Of a stretch of DNA of 64,000 nt, positions 52,563 to 62,950 are shown in pieces. Location: positions 67,817,652-67,881,651 of the forward strand of contig OX465583.1 in assembly GCA_950022655.1 (NCBI GenBank). The letters run 5' to 3'. Below the pieces are notes generated by a model. That model ran no database searches. It was not told the origin of the DNA and saw only the letters and a program-made list of their open reading frames with translations. This stretch comes from Alentia gelatinosa. Its lineage: Eukaryota; Annelida; Polychaeta; Phyllodocida; Polynoidae. A program made the translations under genes and the position numbers. Every line of letters begins with the position of its first letter. Position 1 is the stretch's first letter.

Positions 52563-53034
52563 ACCCCGCCCGTCCATGGTATGGATTGATTAAAATCCCA
52601 ACAGGGTTCTCTTCCTAGACAATTCCCATGAGGTCAAGGATCTGGTGCATTAGGATGGGGTCAATATGAGGAATTCACATGGACAGCTGCGGCAGATGAA
52701 TTTGTATCTAAAACAGAATCCAATAAGCGACAGATTCTCTTTGGATTTAAGCACGATTCCCACTGTTCTATAGTTACCAACCCTATTCACAATGACTATA
52801 GTGCCGCGGACACACTCATTGCTCTATATCATTATTTCATCAAGTTGGAGAAACCTAGCTCAATATATTCTTCTGATGATATCCTAAACATGTATTACTG
52901 CTGCATGCATCTTGAGGTATATTTTATAATTTACGTTATGCGCCATGCAAATCTCGTCCATACCATCACACCTTATCAAACACACTCTGAATATGGGGCC
53001 TGTTTAGTAATTGGGGTCATACGGCGGTAGGGCT
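52563..53034. other. Unassigned sequence
   Basis: No feature was recognised. Confidence 0.35.
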
Positions 53035-53220
53035 GTATTTTTTTCATCAAATGACAGAGAACGGACACCATACGAGCTCAGTCACTACGTTTTCTTATTA
53101 CTATAGCCCTCCTACTCATTTAAAACGCCGTTTTTATTAACTGTGCAAAGCTTATGCCATTCACTACGTCCTGCTAGCGCTGTTATGGCGGACGCGAACA
53201 TTATCTATACTACACCCCTA
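53035..53220 (+). repeat. Family O dispersed repeat
   Basis: CATCAAATGACAGAGAACGG, GAGCTCAGTCACTACGTTTTC, TTATTAACTGTGCAAAGC and TATGGCGGACGCGAACATTA are colinear with 26325-26500. Confidence 0.7.
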
Positions 53221-53240
53221 GCAGCGGGTAGTATTACATA

Positions 53241-53381
53241 GAGACATAGTTAGTGTGACTGAATGGAATCTGTTCAGAGATATTTTGATCAGAAATACTC
53301 CCCGAATTCGAAGAACGAAGAGAGTATTTCTGACCAAAATATCGAGAAACAGATGGATTTTAGTCACACTCACTGTGTCTC
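53241..53381. mobile_element. Foldback element with 60-base arms
   Basis: Arms 53241-53300 and 53322-53381 are largely complementary. GAGACATAGTTAGTGTGACT faces TAGTCACACTCACTGTGTCTC, and TTTTGATCAGAAATACTC faces GAGTATTTCTGACCAAAA. The 21-base spacer is CCGAATTCGAAGAACGAAG-like. Confidence 0.85.
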
Positions 53382-53439
53382 TTTATTATTATATACTTAT
53401 AAATCATTAAAAATGCCATTCTACAACTCAATAAATAGT

Positions 53440-53600
53440 AGAATGAGTGGTCACATGGTACAGAGGGACGTATGATTATTCTTTCGTCACTCAGTGACGA
53501 ACGGAATCTCTACTCCTGGTCAGTAAAAGTGATACATTCGCCCATAGGTATATAGTAATTCATAGACATTCACTCATAGACCTGTATATAGTAATAGAAG
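53440..53600 (+). repeat. Family M dispersed repeat
   Basis: GAGTGGTCACATGGTACAGA, TTCGTCACTCAGTGACGAAC (a palindrome) and CATTCGCCCATAGGTATATAG relate to 42700-42870. GACATTCACTCATAGACCTG follows as a second short unit. Confidence 0.55.
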
Positions 53601-53897
53601 ACCGTGGCTGGTCTCATAGGAGACTTGGTTGATTGTTGTTCACTGCTGTATTTCTTGAGGAGATCAGACTATAGCAGTGATTAAACCAGCACCACACTGA
53701 GGCTGGGTTCACACGCTAAGCCGCAGCGTGAGTGTTATAATCTCCACAGATTAACACAAGTTTAACACGTGTAAACCCCACATGTACCCGCCCACGACCC
53801 AGGGAGTCGTTACTCCTAAAAATGTGAGAAAAGTCTTGCTCCAGTAGTATCAGATCCTATCGTTATTTTGACGATGTATCGCTGCCTTTTACATAGG
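53601..53897. other. Unassigned sequence
   Basis: No feature was recognised. Confidence 0.3.
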
Positions 53898-53900
53898 TTA

Positions 53901-54183
53901 GGCCTCGCGTCCACCTAATACGATAGAAATTTAGACCTACCGATATGGCACCGATACTAAAAGCAAATATCGGAAACATATTGGGAAGGTACAAAATCGT
54001 AGACATATGTCTAGACATGCCAATCCACCACGCATTGTATGGGGTTTATATCAGTGTCTAATCGCAGAAACGTGGTCAACTGCCCCGATATTAGGTGACC
54101 TTCCGACGCGATTTTGATTTTGTATCGGGAGATGCATCGTAGACCATATCGGTGCCATATCGTAGTAGGTGGACGCCGGGCCT
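53901..54183 (+). mobile_element. Family J MITE, complete copy, 283 bp
   Basis: GGCCTCGCGTCCACCTAATA at the left is mirrored by GTAGTAGGTGGACGCCGGGCC at the right. Sub-terminal ACCGATATGGCACCGATAC faces CCATATCGGTGCCATATCG. TTA precedes and TTG follows, suggesting an eroded TTA duplication. Two other copies are at 20540 and 46450. Confidence 0.82.
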
Positions 54184-54201
54184 TGAAGATATATTAGGTA
54201 T

Positions 54202-54576
54202 TTAACCCATTCAGGGCGAAAATGACTGCAGGTATTACGTACATGGGGGCGAGAATGCCTACAGGCATTATGTACACAGGGGACGAGAATGCCTACAGGC
54301 ATTCATGATATATTCAGGCATTTTCCAATAAATACAAGAACAATTTAAAGAGTGTGTGTAAAATATGGAAAGATATGTGTGGAAATCAATACATTTTGTA
54401 TACTATTTCAAAAATAAATGGAAATATGACAATAAAGAAGTTCTCTAGGTCACATGACAAGTGAAACTTTCCTGAATGCCTCAAGGCATTCTCGCCCCCA
54501 GAGACATACAGTCAAGGGGCATCCAAGCCCCTGCAGCTACTGATAACCACCAACCTGCTCAACTGGAAAGGGTTAA
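54202..54576. mobile_element. Family Z MITE, piggyBac-type, 375 bp
   Basis: TTAACCCATTCAGGGCGAAA at the left and GCTCAACTGGAAAGGGTTAA at the right give TTAA on both sides of CCC...GGG. The interior has two GCGAGAATGCCTACAGGCAT-type units and an inverted TGCCTCAAGGCATTCTCGCC. Confidence 0.78.
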
Positions 54577-55380
54577 TTTGATAAGGATGGCGATATAGTT
54601 ATGATCCGATCTGCAAAATAATCTGGAGCAATGATTTTATCTTCGGATCATGTTCTGCGATCCGTAAGACATAGAGCAACGACTCCCCTGGCACTACTGA
54701 GTACTCCCGCCTCCCCCACCTCCTCACTCCTCCTGCCCTATCTCTTACCCATGGGATACGAAGTCCCCATTGAAAATGTATGGAGCCACAGTAAACCACT
54801 ACCCAGTGTTAATTAGTGGCTGTAAACCACACCTATTCCAAACCCATTATCGAATTTCTAGGAACAGAAATCATCATTAATGACCAGGGATGAGGAATAC
54901 AACAATCGATGGATTTTAGACAGTGGCTCTGTAAATTATACGAGTTTGACAACGTATTACACTCGCTATCGCTTTAAGTTACTATGTGTTATCTTCTTGT
55001 GGTTTAGGGCCGCCTGTCCATACAATCATCGATCATTGTCTACATCCTCCATAGTGGACATAGCCATTGCGTTATGGAGGTGGCCATCTTACCCCTGACA
55101 AAACAGATGGCAAGTCCAGTATCAATGGGTTTTATCAAAGATATTTGTTTTGTCTGTCTAACTATTACCTATAGATTATGTGAAATATTCTAGTGGGCTT
55201 ACATAGATTTTGTTTAGGTTTCATCCGGTCAGATCCAGGAGACTGATGGTGAATGTGTGGAGTGTGCAAAATGCAGTTATGTATTGTAAAACATCTCAAT
55301 GAATTCATGAAACACCTAAATGGATTCATAGATGGATCATCATCATAGTTGAGAGTGTGAATTTAACATGTTTTTCAATA
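54577..55380. other. Unassigned sequence
   Basis: GATATAGTTATGATCCGATC at 54590 matches 17513 loosely. No gene was recognised. Confidence 0.35.
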
Positions 55381-56020
55381 TGGTACGACTGGTACGTAAA
55401 GTATCATAACCATTGCCGGATAGGTAACATTTGCTGGATATAAAAATGTAGGATACACAAGTATCAATCTCCCAGCAGATATCCTGACCAATAGCCAGGA
55501 TATCTGTATGGAGCGTGTTGTGAATGCTGGAGCTAAGCAGCGCCAGAAATCCAACACCATTACCGATTGTACCAGTCCCTGTATCCCAGCCAGGAGGGTA
55601 GCCATAGGATGCAGGGACTGGAGCCAGTCTAGGCATGGGTATGTAGTAAAGCGGTGGACGGTAGAGCGCCGCCATGCGGTGGATGGGGAGGGGGCACAAA
55701 GGTGGAGGGGAATTAGGTGTCAGTGAAGGGCCCTCCCTGTGGGGCGCTAATCGCCTGCTTGTTAAAAGTCTGCACATGTAGGGTGCAGCCACCGGAATCA
55801 ATGCTTAACGCACGGGGAATGGTAGATTTGCTCAAGTTTTTGATTATGAACAGTCATTAAAGGATTAGACACAATCAGAATAAAGTCCATTATTATATGT
55901 ATCCTCCTCTGACTGGCCCATGAATCAGAGCGAGGAGGGTAGCCATAGGATGCAGGTGTGACTGGAGCCAGTATTGGAGAATGGTTGAAGGTTTGAATTC
56001 ACAATGTCGCATGGGACGTC
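55381..56020. repeat. Local duplication (GGAGGGTAGCCATAGGATGCAG) in unassigned sequence
   Basis: GAGGGTAGCCATAGGATGCA, with GACTGGAGCCAGT following, occurs at 55593-55630 and 55935-55975, about 340 bp apart. A 152-codon minus frame (55343-55801, Pro/Tyr/Gly-rich, e.g. ASYGYPPGWDTG) spans the first copy. It has no recognised domain and I do not call it. Confidence 0.45.
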
Positions 56021-56030
56021 GTGGAGAGGT

Positions 56031-56065
56031 GGGTGGGTGTGCGGGAGGGTGGGTGGGTGGGTAGA
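56031..56065 (+). repeat. GGGTGGGTGG short tandem
   Basis: GGTGGGTGGGTGTGCGGGAGG and GTGGGTGGGTGGGTAG form a G-quadruplex-capable tract. Confidence 0.9.
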
Positions 56066-56213
56066 TGCCATGCGGGTGCACTCTTTCATAAGTTGTGTCA
56101 TTTTTTCGTTTGCTCTCTCGTTGAGGATAACAGCGTCTGATAAAAGTGATAGCGGTAGGAGTAACCTCTATGGATCATTAACCTACACACCCTTTCATAA
56201 GTTCTCACACTCT

Positions 56214-56453
56214 CTAAGTGGTATTCTGTACAAGGTTCTCACTGCTCTCTATGGTAGAAGAATTCTTAACGAATTAGGCTTAGATGCCGCTAGGTGGCAT
56301 CATTGAGATTATAGGAATCTTTGTTTTGCATTGATGTACGTCTTTAGCATGGGAGGCAGGCCAGTGGATTCTCAAGGCTCTAAGCCTAGTTCGTTAAGAA
56401 TTCTTCTCCATAGAGCGTAGTGAGAGTACAGAATACGACTTAGAGAGTGTGAG
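56214..56453. mobile_element. Family P MITE, second copy
   Basis: CTCACACTCTCTAAGTGGTA and TTCTCACTGCTCTCTATGGT at the left are mirrored by CATAGAGCGTAGTGAGAGTA and CGACTTAGAGAGTGTGAG at the right. The outer GCACCCC end survives only on the right, at 56470. Confidence 0.85.
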
Positions 56454-57084
56454 TGGGGTGCCATAAAAGCACCCCGTGTGATCAATAGTTACACTCATCT
56501 GGCAACTGGAGGGATTGGTGCTGTATGGAAGGAATTCTCCTACTAGGTTCTCCGGTCAAAGGCCATTCATGTTGACTCTAATCTAGTCACTACAACATAA
56601 TACAAGGTTACTGCTGCATTGTGGCACTTCAAGCAAAATCTTATTAGTCCACTATATATGGACGTATTTGCAAATACAATTAATTTCGTCTGCTAGCCTC
56701 TTCGCAAAATTTGGAGAGTAATGAATCAGATTGATATTTAGATTTTCCTCCATTTCCAATTACTGTACTACAGGAAAAGGCCTCAGGTTATTCTCGTATC
56801 GTGACTTGTATCTGACGACTTTATATGACCCTGACTGTTGTGAGGTTGTGAATCGTCAGCCTCCACCATCTCGGGACAGATTAGGACTCTTCATCATCAA
56901 TACAGATATTATCGTCCATTTCCACATATAGCCAAAGATGATATAAGACTGGGCTCTAAGCGGAAGTCACAGAGCCATGGCTGCTTCACTGGCACAATCC
57001 TCAGCATTAGGGGACATGGTACACAGGGAAAATCTAAATTCTGAAACTTTCACGGGATGGCTGAAGCTTGGGTATTAACAGGAA
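56454..57084. other. Unassigned sequence
   Basis: No feature was recognised. Confidence 0.35.
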
Positions 57085-57195
57085 ACATCCTTACTGTGGA
57101 CGAAATGGTTTCCGTTCGAGGTCCTTCATCGATTTCATATTGCCTGGTGCCATAGGCGGCAGGCAGTATGAAATTAACCAGACCTCAAATGTTTA
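57085..57195. mobile_element. Family V element, partial
   Basis: ACATCCTTACTGTGGACGAA, GGCGGCAGGCAGTATGAAAT and TAACCAGACCTC match 47520-47625. The right arm with CAGTAAGGA is missing. Confidence 0.7.
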
Positions 57196-57224
57196 TATAT
57201 GGCATGAGTTCGTTGTCTTCGTGG

Positions 57225-57630
57225 AATGATTTCACTAAGCGAAGCTGAGTGATATCTGTAGCGAAAGACAACAAACACCATGTGATCAATTATATGAAAT
57301 TGAGTGACATTTAGATTCTATCCTGCTCCGTCACATGTTTTTAACTTCATATTTCATCCATGGCAAATAAATATTCCATGGCATAACCGTGGCATACAGT
57401 GACACCATGTCTATGGAGATTTATATGAGGGGTAGGATGATAACTGTGGTATACAGTCACGTCATCATAAGTCTATGGAGATATATATGAGAGGTAGGAT
57501 AATAACCATGGCATACAGTCACACCATGTTAAGCCTATGGAGATTTATATTAGGGGTAGGATAATAACTGTGGCATACAGTCACACCATGTTAAGTCTAA
57601 AGAGATTTATATGAGGGGTAGGATAAAGCT
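57225..57630 (+). repeat. Family A element with a 62 bp terminal tandem repeat, 4 copies
   Basis: The body (GAAGCTGAGTGATATCTGTA, TTATATGAAATTGAGTGACA, ATCCTGCTCCGTCACATG) matches 41050-41180. The end unit CTATGGAGATTTATATGAGG with GGTAGGATAATAAC and GGCATACAGTCACACCATG repeats at 57411, 57473, 57535 and 57597, exactly 62 bp apart. Confidence 0.9.
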
Positions 57631-57689
57631 TGATGAAGCCCGTAATCCTGGGCCTTAACGTTTTCCTTTCCTTTGCGGTAAACACAAGC

Positions 57690-57800
57690 TTAACCCTTTA
57701 GCAATGCTATAATGCCTGGAGGCATTCCCTGGTGTAGTACCCTATGATGCCTTGAGGCATCATTTCCGAAATCTATATAATTGTGAAACAAACAAGTGAA
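57690..57800 (+). mobile_element. Family Z left end (TTAACCC)
   Basis: TTAACCCTTTAGCAATGCTA is followed by AATGCCTGGAGGCATTCC and GATGCCTTGAGGCATCATTT, the palindromes seen in the 62011 copy. No GGGTTAA right end was found. Confidence 0.6.
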
Positions 57801-58731
57801 ATTAGTGAAACAAACAAAATATTTTGATGAAATATTTCCAACCTATGTAAAACTATATCATAGTTGATATTAGTACTATTATATAACATCCCAATAATTT
57901 TCGATTACCTTGGAGGTATGATATAATGACGTCACTGTGGATATTGTGAAAAGCGCCAGCATACTACAGGGGTGAAAATGGTACTGCAGCGGGGTATTTC
58001 AGGGTGTGTATCTGGTGCTGTGCAACTTAGTGAAAGGGTAAAACATCTTGGCATCAGCTTCACTGTGTAAGACTGTGTTCTTCGTGAAGGGTTTCTGTGA
58101 TGCTCGCCTGAGACTTCCACTGAGAGAAAACAAAAATAAACCTTGTTCTGTAGGATTGGCGCCAAGCCAGCACAGGTTCTTTTTATATTTATTTTGTTTG
58201 ATTTCTTTTTCTTCAACAAAAGAGGTACAGCACTGGCCCCTGCGTTTTGTAGGTATTCTGGCCAATCTATAGATCAGCATACAATTTATAACAGTAACAG
58301 TGGTTGTCAGTGCATTGTAACACTAGGAGCAAATAGAATGTTCATCATTTATGAATGAATAACAATTAAAAGATTTGAGTCACATTCAGTCAATGGATAG
58401 CTTTCTGTGACCCACTTCCAAACAGTGAACTTGCCATTTCTGCAACTGCCCAAGTCGAAGATCCAAACAAAATAAAGCACCAGTGGGTCAATGGAGTATT
58501 TCAATCTTGAGTGATTAGTCATGGTCAGCTGAGCATGCCTCTAAAACCCTGACACACTGGCACCCTACTCCTTATCCAACAGCACATAGTTAAGAATAGC
58601 ACACAGATAGTGAAGGGATAGATTTTTCCCAGCATGCTGCAAGTGAATGTGACCATTCTATCCTTTTATGGGCAACGTATATAGCGCGTGCGAGCAGGCT
58701 CTAAAAAGTGGTGACAAGATGTGGTGGGGTA
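57801..58731. other. Unassigned sequence
   Basis: Overlapping minus frames at 57932-58280 are Lys-rich and have no recognised domain. Confidence 0.35.
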
Positions 58732-58890
58732 ATATCGTAAAACTGGATGAGGTTTAATCTTGGCCACCGTATTCCACGACTGGAGTTTGGCAAAGTGACT
58801 TCATGAGGCGAAGCCGAGTGAAGTCCGGAGCCAAAACTTCAGGAGTGTAATGTGGTGGCCAAGATTAAAACGAAGCAGGTTTTGATTTTA
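58732..58890. mobile_element. Family I foldback MITE
   Basis: AGGTTTAATCTTGGCCACCG and TTCCACGACTGGAGTTTGGC are mirrored by GCCAAAACTTCAGGAGTGTA and GTGGTGGCCAAGATTAAAAC. The loop carries TGACTTCATGAGGCGAAGCC. The relative at 44535 has the same ATCGTAAAACT lead. Confidence 0.82.
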
Positions 58891-59040
58891 TCCTACCCTA
58901 TCTCCTCGATTTTGCAATATTACGTAATAACAATGCTGTATGCCACTAGTGGCGTATAAAACTCCGTATGCCAGTCAGCGTGGCATACGGAAACCCAATG
59001 TTAAGCCTATGGGATTCTATATTAGGGGTAGGATAATGGA
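58891..59040 (+). mobile_element. Family A element, short
   Basis: TTATCCTACCCTATCTCCTC at the left and TTCTATATTAGGGGTAGGATAA at the right are inverted ends. GGCATACGGAAACCCAATGTT, AAGCCTATGG lies inside. Confidence 0.7.
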
Positions 59041-59393
59041 TGAGATTCATGTGAGGCTAGGTAAATAGCCACCAGTTAGTGACTACATAGGGGTATGACT
59101 AGTTTACTGGAGCACCAAGCTGTGATTGCTTTGATAATTTCATTTTGATAAAAAAAATTTGTAGCTATATAAAGACCCATTTCGAATTTCTCTTAGGAGT
59201 TTGTTCCAGCCATCTTTACTGCGGTAGATTGAACTTCTTTTAAGAGACCTTGGTAGATACACTGTATGTTTCTCCTTACCCCGAGCCCTGGGGTTCGCCT
59301 TTGGCTCAATACTGTATACAATAATACAATAATGTGGGATTATGTCACGAGTGTTAGCCCATTAGTCAATGTGAAGGGTCAGATAAATTCACG
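59041..59393. other. Unassigned sequence
   Basis: A minus segment at 59170-59225 reads DGWNKLLREIRNGSLYSY and faintly resembles a LINE C-terminus. It is too short to call. Confidence 0.35.
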
Positions 59394-59531
59394 AACCTAT
59401 TAAGATTTAGGGTCAGAGCTTGATCCCATCTTGTTTGAATCGCTATATAATTCATGCAGCTTCGCCTTGTGAATTACTACGCAATTCAAACTGGATGGGA
59501 TACGAGCTCTGACCCTAAACTTTCATAGGTT
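59394..59531. mobile_element. Palindromic MITE, distant family H relative
   Basis: AACCTATTAAGATTTAGGGTCAGAGC and TTGATCCCATCTTGTTTGAAT are mirrored by ATTCAAACTGGATGGGATACG and GCTCTGACCCTAAACTTTCATAGGTT. The centre is ATTCATGCAGCTTCGCC. Confidence 0.85.
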
Positions 59532-59899
59532 TCCTCTATAGTACACGCACCACTGAATTACGTTTGTAGAACCTACGAGTCCCTTTGTATCCTGATTGCC
59601 TGTGATTGTCTGGAGTACTCCCTAAATGACCCGAAGATGGGAGATAACCTATAGACATGCCACACCCTACACAGATAAGGAGAGGCTGCCGGACAGGGGA
59701 CAGATACAGATGTAGCAGATCTTCCCCCTCAGTACACCGGCTGGAGCTGTGGCCTCGTCTGGGCCTCGTCTGGCCTCGCCGGCCCTCGCCTGGCCTCCAT
59801 ACACACGCCACAATTAATCCATGCTTAAACCTGACTCGATTTATCTCCCGCGGTGCCTCCGACCCGGGCCTAGACCTCCCGATCCTGCATGGACTTGGC
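59532..59899. other. Unassigned sequence
   Basis: CTGGGCCTCGTCTGGCCTCG is a short CTCGTCTGGC tandem (59757-59800). No gene is supported. Confidence 0.4.
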
Positions 59900-59902
59900 T
59901 AA

Positions 59903-60506
59903 AGGCCATAACACACTGTAAGATTTCCAAACATGAATGTTCCTTTCTCGGCGACAAAAGAATAATTGTAAGCTCAGGCGAGGCCTAGAAATTGAGTTGG
60001 TCAGTGTGGCACCCCTTCCAGAACTTTGGGTAAGGTTTGAAAATGCCTCCCCATGGATATGTATCTTTGTCGCCGATAAATTGTAGTCCAATGTTCCTGA
60101 ATCGGGACTGGTAAATCAAGGAAGCTGTTTTTTCCTGTTGTTGGTGACAATAGAGTTTAAGAAATACCCCCGTGGTGTCTACCGATTAAAGTCCATAATT
60201 AGTTGCTGGATGAAGAGAAATTGCCCTGCCACACACAGACTGAGGCCCACTCACCGATTTAGCCCCCGATATTAAGATTCGGTACTTGTTCCTTTATCAG
60301 TGGCCTCAAATCTCTTAGAAAATCGTAAGTCAATCTTCCAGTGTGGACAGAATTTGCTTAGGATTATTTCCCACTAATGACCACCATCCCCATTCATAAA
60401 TCCTGCTTGGACACCCTGCGCTAATTCGCCTGAGACATGTCGAGACTAGCTTACAATTAATGGAGTTAATCGGGGGTAACAAAATCGTACAGTGTGTTTT
60501 CCAGTT
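59903..60506. mobile_element. Family C2 element, 604 bp, TAA target duplication
   Basis: AGGCCATAACACACTGTAAG and ATTTCC at the left are mirrored by AAATCGTACAGTGTGTTTTCC at the right. TAA flanks both ends (59900-59902, 60507-60509). Inner words CTCGGCGACAAAAG, TTGTCGCCGATAAATTGTAG, GCCTGAGACATGTCGA and TTTGCTTAGGA are shared with family C, so it is a cousin with different tips. Confidence 0.8.
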
Positions 60507-60589
60507 TAAGCATTAAGTGGTTAAGCCCCGTGGACCCGTTGTGTCTTTGATTTGTCAAGGACAGACATCAGGGATTGGTGGTGATATGT
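60507..60589. other. Unassigned sequence
   Basis: No feature was recognised. Confidence 0.3.
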
Positions 60590-61170
60590 GTGAGTCTTTT
60601 GTGGTCCAGCCTGACTTGTGTCTCCCCTTCTTGTCTGTCTGGTCTGACACTCTCTGTTTTTACCTTGCCTAGTCTGAGCCAGTCTAATTTGACCCTGTCT
60701 GTTCTGACCCATCCTGATCTGACCCAGTCTGTTGTGACCCAGTCTGTTGTGACCCAGTCTGACCTTACCCGGCCTGTTTTTACCTGGGCTTGTCTGACCA
60801 GTCTAATTCGACCCTGTCTGTTCTGACCCAGCCTAGACTGACCCAGTCTGAATTGACCCAGTCCGTTTTGTGACTCAGTCTGATAGGACCAAGTCTGTTC
60901 TTATCCTGCTTGGTCTGAACCTGTCTGTTCTGACCATGTCTATTGGCCCATATTCTATCAGCTGGTTTTAAATATTGGCCATGATTGGCAGATATCTGTT
61001 CTGACCCTGCCTAGGTTGACCAAATCTGTTCTGATCATGTCTCTCTTGTCCCTATCTAGTTTAGCCTTTATGTTCCGACTGTGCCTAGTTTAACCTGTCT
61101 AGTTTGACCCTGCCTCGTTTCACTCTTCAGACCCTGTCTAGTTTGAGTCTGTCTGTTTGGACTTACTCCT
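60590..61170 (+). repeat. Degenerate tandem repeat of GACCCAGTCTGTTCTGACC type
   Basis: More than twenty imperfect units of about 13-25 bases read TGACCCAGTCTGT, TGACCCTGTCTGTTC or TTGACCCTGCCTAG. Spacing is irregular, so the array is old. Frames across it are artefacts. Confidence 0.85.
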
Positions 61171-61174
61171 TTCT

Positions 61175-61471
61175 GGGACCTGTTTCACAAGTTTCGTGAC
61201 ATGTCTGTGACACCATACAGAAATTGGGGTTGTCTAGTTTCATGACAACACAAGTAGCTGACCTTAGGAAAGACAGACCCCAAACATAAGAATTAGACAA
61301 ATTTACACATCATGGACCTGTTTCACTAGTTCCGTGACAAAAGACAGACATGAAAAGTGGCACCAACAGTGCAAGCAAGACAAAACGAAGTCTAATGTCT
61401 AGTTCTTATGAAACCGGACACACCATCTAGACACCATCTAGACATGTCACGAAACTAGTGAAACAGGTCCC
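61175..61471. mobile_element. MITE with GGGACCTGTTTCAC termini, 297 bp
   Basis: GGGACCTGTTTCACAAGTTT and CGTGACATGTCT at the left are mirrored by AGACATGTCACGAAACTAGT and GAAACAGGTCCC at the right. An internal copy GGACCTGTTTCACTAGTTCC lies at 61314. The target duplication is not clear, so no superfamily is assigned. Confidence 0.88.
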
Positions 61472-62010
61472 TGGTCCAGCTCTGATTTGTTTAATCTCTC
61501 CGGTCAGACCTTGTCTCGACTGGATATGATAAATGGTGTATAAGCATCAAAGAGTGAATGTAGTGACCAGGCATTAAAGAGTGACCATAGGAGAGGCTAT
61601 TTCAGGATGCACTGGGTTGTAAGGTCGAGGGAAAGGAGTCAGGGACAGGGTACTTAGTCTTCTGTAGTGCAGAGCCCCCTGCCTGGCCACTAGAATCTAT
61701 TTGTCCACTCCTGGTGTGTCTATACTCTAAGTGGTCAAGATAATGAAAGAGAAAGAAAGGCTCCAGGCCGCTAGAACGTGTAATGGGGTACTACTGAACA
61801 AAAAACAGCAGGAAGACTGTGACAGAAACAAAGTACCCCGCCGAGACAGCAGATCCCTGCAGTCAGTCCCTGAAAGCAGTGTGGTGTGGAGGATAGGCTC
61901 AGCCTCATGGATAGACTCTCCTTTTCCACTAAAAGCTTGCTCTGATCAGTGAGATGTGCGTGAGAATAGGGTGTTCTGCCACGTGACTGCACCATCTTCA
62001 GAGATGTCAT
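61472..62010. other. Unassigned sequence
   Basis: Short frames on both strands (73 and 79 codons) have no recognised domain. Confidence 0.35.
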
Positions 62011-62336
62011 TTAACCCATTCACACCGGGTGGTGCCTTGAGGCATCAACCAGGGCTGGCCGAGTGAGACCTTGAGGCATCATTTCCAAAATATTCGTTTT
62101 TGTGAGTAAAATAGAAATAAACATGAAATTTTCACATTATGTAGGTATAATATCATATTTAATATATCTATGCAGAATAAAGAATAGTATTAAAGATCAC
62201 ACGCCATGTCACGTGATGCAAAGATAAAATTACCCCAATTAGGCCTCTATACCCGGCCTCTAGCGGTATTCACTGGCAATAGTACCCGGCATCATGCCTG
62301 AGCTATTGCCGTGGGCACCCGGCGCTATAGGGTTAA
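62011..62336. mobile_element. Family Z MITE, piggyBac-type, 326 bp
   Basis: TTAACCCATTCACACCGGGT at the left and ACCCGGCGCTATAGGGTTAA at the right give TTAA on both sides of CCC...GGG. GGTGCCTTGAGGCATCA and GACCTTGAGGCATCATTTCC are the family's internal palindromes. Confidence 0.78.
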
Positions 62337-62415
62337 AGGCATATCGGGCAATTCACACAGGCGCCACCTGGTAAGTTTTAAATAATGGCAACTATCAGTC
62401 AAAACTGGTTTTTTT
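62333..62415 (+). repeat. Dispersed repeat shared with 26916-27000
   Basis: TTAAAGGCATATCGGGCAAT, GGCGCCACCTGGTAAGTT. It shares the TTAA of the preceding family Z element. Confidence 0.55.
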
Positions 62416-62708
62416 TCTGATTCATTCCATTTCTAAATGAGTAAAGCTAATGTCTTGTCCGGTTAATCCAATTTTGATAGGAATTATAGGCTACTTTAGA
62501 ATTGCCTGATTTACATGGGAAATGTAATGAAAAATATGGATTTCTTCAATTCCTTCAAAAACAAGGACGATGACCTATGAATTTTAAAACTGAAATCTGT
62601 AGTACTAAACATCTACTATATTCTGTGAAAGATTGAGGGTAATGCCATAGGTTTTACCATCTGAAAAACAACATTTTAGAATTTCTATATATATTCTTGC
62701 ATAAAATT
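62416..62708. other. AT-rich unassigned sequence
   Basis: No feature was recognised. Confidence 0.35.
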
Positions 62709-62950
62709 GTGTGGTCCCACCGGTTGGGTGGGACTGGTCACTGCTGACGTCTGGTGGACAGATCTCACACCAACCTCACCTCACACCTCATCTGGCGCAC
62801 ACAGACCGCCTGCGCCCCATTCCTTCACCAAACCTCTCACCACACACATCGTTTCATTTTACCCTCATCCCTTTTTGGCAACTCATTCACTTACACCTGC
62901 GGTACTTTACGACCAACTTAGAAGAACAAAGTACAAGAACGGCCGTTATT
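62709..62950 (+). mobile_element. Probable 5' terminal and leader region of a DIRS/Ngaro-like retrotransposon
   Basis: Composition shifts at about 62709 from AT-rich to C-rich. The segment starts TGTGGTCCCACCGGTTGGGT, in which GTCCCAC and GTGGGAC can pair over a 7-base loop. It leads without break to the ATG at 62951. Placing the element boundary here is inference from the composition change and the TG start. A terminal repeat partner would lie beyond the window. Confidence 0.45.

Noticed and set aside
55343..55801. 152-codon Pro/Tyr-rich minus frame
   Set aside because: Includes a duplicated repeat segment and lacks a recognisable domain or conserved start. Worth a database search but not callable.
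59170..59225. Possible second LINE C-terminus on minus (DGWNKLLREIRNGSLYSY)
   Set aside because: Under 30 residues, lacking the LW(N/S)S(L/Q)P core. Could be chance.
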